NCBI RefSeq assembly: GCF_050624435.1
Contig: NC_134534.1
Span: forward strand, 69,401,501 to 69,465,500
DNA from: Tenrec ecaudatus
Taxonomy: Eukaryota > Chordata > Mammalia > Afrosoricida > Tenrecidae
Direction: 5' to 3'
Length of the DNA: 64,000 nt
Shown: positions 57,549 to 64,000 of the stretch, piece after piece
How the letters are laid out: the number at the start of each line of letters is the position of its first letter
Numbering within the stretch: the stretch's first letter is position 1
Position numbers and translations under genes: made by a program
The notes under the pieces: generated by a model
Told to the model about the DNA's origin: nothing
Seen by the model: the letters and a program-made list of their open reading frames with translations, nothing else
Database searches by the model: none

Positions 57549-57681
57549 GAGCTCTTGGTTAGATATTTCTTAAAGGAGTATAATGCTCACACAGAGTTTT
57601 AAAAAAAACTAGTTTAATTATTTTAGAAAACTTAAAGGGTATTTTTTATTTATGGTATAAAAGGCAATAGTTTCAGGGGAT

Positions 57682-57854
57682 CACCCAGATTTAAAAAAAT
57701 CATTTTATTGGGGGCTCATACAATTCTTTTTTTTTTCATTTAAAAAATTTTTTTTAACAATTTATTAGGGGCTCATACAATTCTTATCACAGTTCATACA
57801 TATACATACAACAATTGGCTCATACAATTCTTATCACAATCCACATACCACCCA
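57682..57854 (-). mobile_element. Two nested L1 tails
   Basis: Outer L1 end (about 57690-57846, flanked by cacccag at both sides) is interrupted by an 88-bp inner tail (57729-57816). The inner TSD is the perfect 16-mer ggctcatacaattctt at 57713-57728 and 57817-57832. The inner piece has the terminal-module sequence of the dimeric-tail subfamily (aacaatttattaggggctc). Confidence 0.88.
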
Positions 57855-58084
57855 GCTTTTATGATACAGAATTTTACTACCTCAATTTCTGCTTTATCAG
57901 TTTTAGACTTTGAAGTTCTTAGTCATGACCTGTCAAGAATAAACAAAGCAAAGCAATAAACATTACTAAATAAATACAAACCATAACAACATCAATAAAA
58001 CACAGAAAAAATTTCCAAATATTTTAAAGTATTAAAGATATATTTTCATTTCTTCTTCTACTATTCAGTTGGCCTAAATGAGAC
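57855..58084. other. Unassigned AT-rich DNA
   Basis: No recognisable feature. Confidence 0.35.
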
Positions 58085-58260
58085 CAAAAATCCATTGTCA
58101 CTGAGTCAATACTGGCTCACAGAGACTCTAGACAGGGTTTCTGAGACTGGAACTATTTACAGGATTAAAGAACTTCATATATTTTTGAAGAGTAGCTGGT
58201 GGGTTTGAACTACTGACCTTGAGGGTAGCAGCTTAACACCTAATCCACAGAACCATCTGG
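58085..58260 (-). repeat. AfroSINE, antisense
   Basis: cattgtcactgagtcaatac, tggctcacagagactctaga, and tgaactactgaccttgaggg. Confidence 0.78.
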
Positions 58261-58659
58261 ATGTTATGAAAATGCTTAATCACATGCAGGCCCAGAAGGT
58301 TAGGGATAGTTCACTTCGGCTCAATGGATTTCCCTATGTGAGTTATAATTAGAGGACTTGGTAATTATTGACAATCTCTTAAAATATAGTAATGTAGCTA
58401 TCCTTGGATTGAAAGACGATCTACAAATGGTCAAATTCAAATGAAATCTGAAATCCATTTTTCACATTAACTAAAGTCAACATATGGTAACTATGGCAGC
58501 TGGCATTGATGTAGTCCTGTGACAGAAACTAACCAAACTGCCTTTGGCATGTAAAGGACAGTTTACGTGAATTTAGATATTGTTGAATCTAGAGACTAGT
58601 TATTTTTTCCTCTTTTCTGGAGGGTACTGTTTATGTTACTTCAATAATAGGTAGACTTT
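58261..58659. other. Unassigned DNA
   Basis: No recognisable feature. Confidence 0.4.
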
Positions 58660-58857
58660 CCCCAGTTAAAACCAAAACCCAAACAAGAAAAACCTCCAAA
58701 CTCACTCCATGAGGCAATGTTGTGGGTTTCCAAGACTGTAGCTATTTCCAGGAGTAGAAAGCCCCGCATTTTTCCCATGGAGCTGCCGATGGTTTTGAAC
58801 TGAAGACCAGGGGGATCACAGTGCAACGTGTAACCAATACACAACCAGGGCTCCTGT
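58660..58857 (-). repeat. AfroSINE, antisense
   Basis: Begins with an A/C-rich tail (aaaccaaaacccaaacaag), then gggtttccaagactgtagct, and ends with caaccagggctcctg. Confidence 0.82.
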
Positions 58858-59392
58858 GAGTTGGTGACAACTGCTGTTTATTGAAGGTAACTGACAATGG
58901 AACTAACTGGTCCTACTTTAACCATCAGTTTCAGTGAAAGGTGCCACATTGGCTTAGAGCCACCACAGAAGTGGCATGGCCAGCATTCTTAAACCCTCTT
59001 GGTTTTACTTACTTCCAAGATAAGGAATGAATGCTACAGAAATGGCAGGAGAGCCCAAAGGGCTGGGTCTCTCCTGTAGCTCTGCCTTATTTCATACCTG
59101 TGACACTTAAAAAAAAAAAAAAGAAGAAGAAGAAGTGGCATGGCACAAAAGACCATCAGTGATTCTGAGTTTTAGTCTTACTAGTGGATACTGGAGCAGC
59201 ATCAGGGGGAAAATCTCTTTGGCGATGCTTTCACAGATTTATTCTGATTGTCAGAATTTCACACCTCTGGTCATTTATGAACCAATCACACCATGTTCAG
59301 AAAGCTGGATTAATCTGATGAGCCAAGCCTGGAACATAGGCTCATCGCTAAAGCTAGAACATAGGTTTGGCAAATTATCACTGAATAATATT
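58858..59392. other. Unassigned DNA
   Basis: Contains a short A-run with an AAG repeat near 59110-59135. The 123-codon frame at 59135-59506 runs into an AfroSINE and is not credible as a gene. Confidence 0.4.
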
Positions 59393-59570
59393 GTTGGAGC
59401 CTGGTGGATGGTTATGCATTGGGTTGCCATCCCCATGGTTGGCAGTCCTATACCACCAGTAGCTCTGTGTGTGAAAGACTGGGCTTTCTCCTCCCATAAA
59501 CCATGACAGTTTTGGAAACCCACAGGGGGTCATTCTGAGTCAGCAATCACTTGAAGTCAGAGTTTGCAGT
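59393..59570 (+). repeat. AfroSINE, sense
   Basis: ggagcctggtggatggttat start, ataccaccagtagctctgtg middle, and ttctgagtcagcaatcactt tail. Confidence 0.82.
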
Positions 59571-59579
59571 CAGATTGTT

Positions 59580-60645
59580 GTTGGGGGTCATGGAGTTGGT
59601 TCCCACTCATAGTAACATATGTGCAATTGAACAGAGGCCCTTATCTTGAGCCACCCTCACGATCCTTGCTGTGTTTGAACCTGTTGTTGCAGTCACTGTG
59701 TTCATTCATCTCATTGATGGTCTTTACGAACCAGTGATTAAGATGAAGACCATTGTTACTGTGAGGCGCCCTCCAGTCCATTCTGATTCACAGCAGCCCA
59801 TCTGGACTCAGAATTAAGCACGTCATGTTCCTGTGGCCACACTCACAATTGTTGTTGTTTGAGCTTAATTTGCAGCCACTGTGCCACTCCATTTCCTTGA
59901 GAAGAGTCTTCTTTTTTATATATGCTCTGCTTTGAGAAGCCTGATGCCCTCTCCAGGGATGCTTTTGTCTGATGATGTGTCTGTGGTAGTTGCATCATTT
60001 CCTGTCAACTTGTGAACAGATGGAGTCTAGCCTATCAATCAGGTATCAGCTTGATGAACTCATTTGGAGGCGCCAGGGAGATAAAAAGCTCATGGAGGCC
60101 AGATATACATGCAATCTCTGCTTCATGTTCCACTGACAAGACACATGTAGCTATCTACTGTAGAGCTCCATGAGCAAGAGCCTTGGAGCTGGAGGAGTCA
60201 CACAGAGATACTTGCCAGTACTGAGATGCTTCCACTGCCACTGGATCCACAAGACTTTCCACCCACTGGCCTGTGATCTTCCTGCATTCTATGTCATTGC
60301 ATGTTTTGTGTGAGTCTGAAAAGCAATTCATAAATTGGTATTGGACATACAGGCTGATATCAGACTTATGGACTTGATCTGGACTGGGCTGGGATGTTTT
60401 CTTAATGTACAATTGCTCCTTTATATAAAGCTCTCTCTTATATACACATATGAGCATCTCCCTAGATTTGTTTCTCTAGTTTACCCAGACTAACACAGAG
60501 TCCAAATGACGGTGAGATGATTCTCACCAACTCTGGCTGTACTTCCAAGAAAGATCTGCTGCTGCTTCTGGCAGTCCATGCTTCCTCTGGGGATTCATGA
60601 TACTTTCCTGACCCACACCGTAATTCATATGCATCAATTCTGCAG
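59580..60645 (-). mobile_element. RTE/BovB-like 3' region, antisense, holding an LTR
   Basis: Starts with the RTE tail (gtcatggagttggttcccac), then the 3' block tgcagtcactgtgttcattc. After the LTR it resumes with gtccaaatgacggtgagatg and actctggctgtacttccaag. The join across the LTR matches other RTE copies. Confidence 0.8.
59977..60502 (+). mobile_element. Solo LTR, ERVL/MLT2-like, inside RTE
   Basis: LTR 59982-60497 between gtgtc (59977-59981) and gagtc (60498-60502), 4 of 5 identical. It starts tgtggtagttgcatcatttc and ends tttctctagtttacccagac then taacaca. Because it splits an RTE copy, it is younger than that RTE. Confidence 0.72.
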
Positions 60646-60661
60646 TTTACCTTATTCCCTC

Positions 60662-61440
60662 TCCACCTTTAACACGTATGTGTTGTTGCTAGATGCCATC
60701 GTGTCAGTTCTGACCCGTAGTGACTCAATGAATGATGGAAACACTTCCTAGTCCTGCACCGTCCTCACAATGGTTCCTATGTTTGAGCCCCTTGTTGGAG
60801 CCACGGTGTCCATACATTTTGCCAAAGACCTTCCTTTCTTTCACTGTCTCTCTGCTTTATCAAGCATGATGTCCTTCTCTAGAGACTTGTCTCTCCTGAC
60901 AACACGTCCAAAGAACATGAGAAGTCTTGCCATCCTTGCCTCTAAGGAGCACTCTGGCCTTACTTCTTTGAAGACAGATCAGGTTGTCCTATAATAGTCC
61001 ATAGTACTTTCAATATTCCTTGTCATCTCGCAATTCAAAGGAATCAATTTTCTTCATTCTTCTTTATTCAGTGTCCAACTTTCACATGCATATGAGGCAA
61101 TTGAAAATACCCTGAGTTGGTTCAGGCACACCTTAGCCCTCAAAGTAACATCCTTGCCTTTCAGTACTCTAAAGAAGTGTTATGCACCAGTCTATTCTTT
61201 GATCTCTTGGCTGCTGCTACCATGAGCATTGATTGTGGATTCAAGCAAGTCAAATCCTTGACAATGTCAATCTTTTCTCAATTTATCATGATGCTACCTA
61301 GTGATTCAGTTTTGAGGATTTGGGTTTTCTTTACATTACGTTGTAATACATATTGAAGACTGCAGTTCTTGATCTTCATCAGCAAGAGCTTTAAGTTCTT
61401 CACTTTCAACAAGCAAGGGTGTGCCAGCTGCACATCAAAT
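60662..61440 (-). mobile_element. RTE/BovB-like 3' region, antisense
   Basis: A fresh RTE 3' end begins (tgctagatgccatcgtgtca) and runs through tccttgcctctaaggagcac, gtccaactttcacatgcata and tcatcagcaagagctttaag. It is a separate insertion from the copy to its left. Confidence 0.82.
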
Positions 61441-61865
61441 GTTGAGAAGCCTTCCTCTTATCCTGATGCTGCACTGAACACCTTATGCATAACATGTGTG
61501 AGGTGATTGAAAATACCGAGGCTTGTGTCAGGTGTATCTTAGTCCTCAAATTGACATTCTCACTTTTTAACACTTAAAGTCTTGTGAAGTAAATTTGCCC
61601 AGTGCAATACATTATTTGATTTCTTGACTATTTTTTCCATCAGCATTGATTGTAGTTCAAGCAAAAGAAAATCCTGGCAACTTTGATCTTTTCTTCATTT
61701 TTCATGATGATGTTTGTTCAATGTGTTCCAGTTGTGAGACTATTTTTTTTTTACATTGAATTGCAATCCATACTGCAGGCTGAAGTCTTTGATATTCAAG
61801 TGTTTCACATCCCCTTTGATTTCAGGGAGCATCAATTTATCATCTGTATTAAGATTATCAGTGTT
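61441..61865 (-). mobile_element. RTE/BovB-like internal fragment, antisense
   Basis: Repeats the region already seen at 61090-61400 (gtgaggtgattgaaaatacc, tcttagtcctcaaattgac, aatccatactgcaggctga). It is therefore a third copy or a diverged tandem duplicate. Confidence 0.75.
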
Positions 61866-62319
61866 AAAAAAATAGTAGACTGGAATTTAGAAGACCAGAC
61901 TCTTTGCTTATTAGATGAATTAGCTGATTACTTGTAAGCAGTTTAAAATCTGTGAAATGGCATGATTGCTATTTCACTTATCAATTACGTGCCATCTGTT
62001 GATGTATCCTCAAACTAGATCGCTAGGTGGGATCACCCTCTGACCCAAGATACTTTAAACATTTTCACTAGATCTCTGGATCTCTTGATCTACCTTTACC
62101 TGTCTCCAGTCTGCTGTGGGGTATAGGAGGTGGCTGCTTTTTGGAATGCATGGCTGCTGCTTTCTGGTCTCCATTAAACTGGTCAATGAAACTTAATGGG
62201 GCTGATTGTAGAGAAGGTGGAAAGAAAACAATGCATTCATCCCTTTGCTCTATTTGTCTTGAAAAGTGAGGTTCTTTTTTATTTTGGAAAATTAGTTGTA
62301 GTAAATATATACATATGTG

Positions 62320-62320
<1 letters not shown>
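61866..62320. other. Unassigned DNA
   Basis: No recognisable feature. Confidence 0.4.

Positions 62321-62388
<68 letters not shown>
62321..62388. repeat. (CTAT)n microsatellite
   Basis: Seventeen perfect CTAT units, then a short imperfect AT run. Likely polymorphic. It generates a meaningless YLSI-repeat open frame. Confidence 0.97.
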
Positions 62389-62389
<1 letters not shown>

Positions 62390-62754
62390 ATCTATATATA
62401 TATCTGATGCCCAGAACTCTTGCCTCAAGACACAGCTAAAGGAGTCTCTCGGGGGGTCACTGCTGCCTTCCCTTATTTCTTACATCTAGGGTGATAGAAG
62501 TTTACCTCTCTAATATTAGTTGACCTCAGTTACTCTACCATCTCTTGCTGGTCTCTTCTATGCCGCTCATATCTTTGTAAATAGTTTCTTCTGTAAAGTC
62601 TGTTCAGTCACCTCTTTTGAAGACACCACATAATTTGTGCTGGGGTCTCTGACTAATACAAATATAAACAAATTCCCAAATGCATTGTTGGTATCTCAAA
62701 ATGAATGGCAACATTATTTAAAATATTATCATTATTTTGCGTTTTTTCCTTAAA
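62389..62754. other. Unassigned DNA
   Basis: No recognisable feature. Confidence 0.4.
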
Positions 62755-63000
62755 AAATCATTTTATTAGGAGCTCTTACCGATATTATAATAATAATCCA
62801 TAATTCAATTAGAGCAAACATAATTGTATAATTACTGCCAACATGATTTTCAAAGAATTTTCTTCTTCTTTACCCCTTTGATAGCAGCTCCCTTTTATCC
62901 TTTTCCTTCCCCATCTTATCCCCCCACGAACCCTTATTGTTTAAAAATATTTTATTTATTAAAAAAATTCAAACCATTATTCTTATATTATAAATAGTTT
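62755..63000 (-). mobile_element. L1 3' end fragment, antisense
   Basis: aaaaaatcattttattaggag, gatagcagctcccttttat. Resembles the 49423 copy. Confidence 0.8.
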
Positions 63001-63009
63001 TTTTTCATG

Positions 63010-63600
63010 TCAGGTGAAATTCCCACACTGTGTCTCCGGTGCTGTCCCCTGTATCGCCCTTAGCCACTGAGTGACATCATTTCTCATAGTGGGGCCAGCC
63101 ATGTTGTTCTTTCTGTGGACTGGCTGCTCTACTCAGGAATATCATCCTCACAGCCTGGTGGGCCAGGCTGTGTTCCACTCTCTCCTCCTGCCCCTTCCTC
63201 TGCTCCCGTGTGTTCTGATCAGATATGTCCATCTCCCGGAGCTGCAGAGTCAATGTCGTCCTTTGGAACAAATTCTTTTTGGGGGAGGGGCAGGAATCCA
63301 CTTAATTTATGGTGCTGGGGCCAGCTTCCCAGACCTCTCCACTGGTTCCCTACTCCACACCGGGATATTGCATTCATACCTTGCGGCACTGGGTTGAAGT
63401 CTGGTCCCACTTTCCCTGTGGAGATATAAACAATACCCTCCCCTTGGGTGGATTAGTGCCCCATGCCCCCACTTCCCTTTTCTTCCTTATATTCATCCTT
63501 TTATTTTCCTTTCCCCACCTCCTCCACCATTGTCTACCATGTGCATCCCTGGTTTTGGTATGGTCTCTGCCATACTACACAGTCTTCAATAGTTTTTTTT
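63010..63600 (-). mobile_element. L1 3' UTR fragment, antisense
   Basis: Parallels 35090-35640 of the full-length L1: cccacactgtgtctccggtg, ggccagccatgttgttcttt, gttgaagtctggtcccactt, ccttgggtggattagtgccc. Overlapping open frames here (up to 121 codons) are accidental. Confidence 0.85.
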
Positions 63601-64000
63601 CTTTTTGCCATATACTTATTAGGAGACATGACCGGGGAGGGAAGCTGCTAACAACTTTCTGTAACTTCTTGTAACTTGATCCAATGACTAGATGAGTCAC
63701 AAGACATACAATTTTTTTTCAATTATCCTTGGAAAGTTAAGCACATCAATTCAACTCAAGAGTGTTTCTTCTCTTAATTTGATGCAATCCACCTTAAATA
63801 TCTTGATGGCATATTCAACTGTTTACTCGCTTTTACCTTCACATTTTACTGATTATCAAATTTTGCCAATTTTTTTCTCTGAAATATCTTTAAAATATAT
63901 TATTATTAATACTTAAATTTCCCCTCTGTATCTTTAGCTTCAATTCTATTTTTAAAAATACTATCATAATCATACCTTACTATTGTTCCTCCTCCAATAC
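63601..64000. other. Unassigned AT-rich DNA at window edge
   Basis: No recognisable feature before the window ends. Confidence 0.4.

Noticed and set aside
55631-60497. A provirus bounded by the two related LTRs
   Set aside because: The interval holds only SINEs, L1 tails, RTE and unassigned DNA, and each LTR has its own flanking 5-mers.
62321-62388. CRISPR-like array
   Set aside because: Perfect tetranucleotide microsatellite without spacers, in a mammalian context.
62196-62489. Open frame with repeated YLSI
   Set aside because: Translation of the CTAT microsatellite.

Overview
Nothing in this 64 kb window reads as a functional gene. It is AT-rich, intron-like or intergenic DNA built mostly of nested retrotransposons and DNA-transposon fossils, typical of a placental mammal. 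The lineage can be narrowed. More than twenty copies of a tRNA-derived SINE have the AfroSINE layout: a start like ggagccctggtggc, a B-box near ggtcagcagtttgaa, and a tail like gggtcgctatgagtcgg. They lie beside BovB/RTE-type LINEs that share that tail, which points to Afrotheria. A near-complete SPIN (Space Invaders) hAT transposon at 6548-9366 narrows this further, because among afrotherians SPIN is known from the tenrec. The best guess is a tenrec such as Echinops telfairi (inference).

Layout. 1-6.5 kb: unassigned AT-rich DNA, nested AfroSINEs, and a young 5'-truncated L1 end (3620-4442) with a perfect 18-bp target-site duplication (TSD). 6.5-9.4 kb: the SPIN element with its transposase relic. 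9.8-14.6 kb: an AfroSINE cluster, a second L1 end almost identical to the first, and L1 3'-UTR pieces. 14.7-19.6 kb: a full-length U6 retropseudogene, an ERVL-like solo LTR, a probable RPL10 processed pseudogene and a mariner relic. 19.6-33 kb: old L1 3' ends, RTE fragments, a small hAT MITE and a second, badly decayed mariner-like relic. 33.5-42.1 kb: a full-length antisense L1 (about 8.6 kb, both ORFs recognisable but broken) with a 19-bp TSD, inserted into an older L1. 43-47.6 kb: a second antisense L1, 5'-truncated, that has itself received an LTR, an L1 tail and a 25-nt U6 fragment. 48.8-53.5 kb: an antisense RTE broken up by L1, MITE and SINE insertions. 55.6-61.9 kb: two related ERVL-like solo LTRs and three adjacent RTE fragments. 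62-64 kb: a CTAT microsatellite and L1 3'-UTR pieces.

No host pathway can be assembled here. The main biology is the history of insertions. A young L1 subfamily has a duplicated (dimeric) 3' end with two polyadenylation signals. AfroSINEs have been hit four times at the same internal near-palindrome. At least three very short (25-42 nt) insertions carry proper TSDs, two of them with identifiable RNA sources (L1 tail and U6) and no poly(A). A MITE was inserted into one L1 and was itself entered by another, which gives relative dates.
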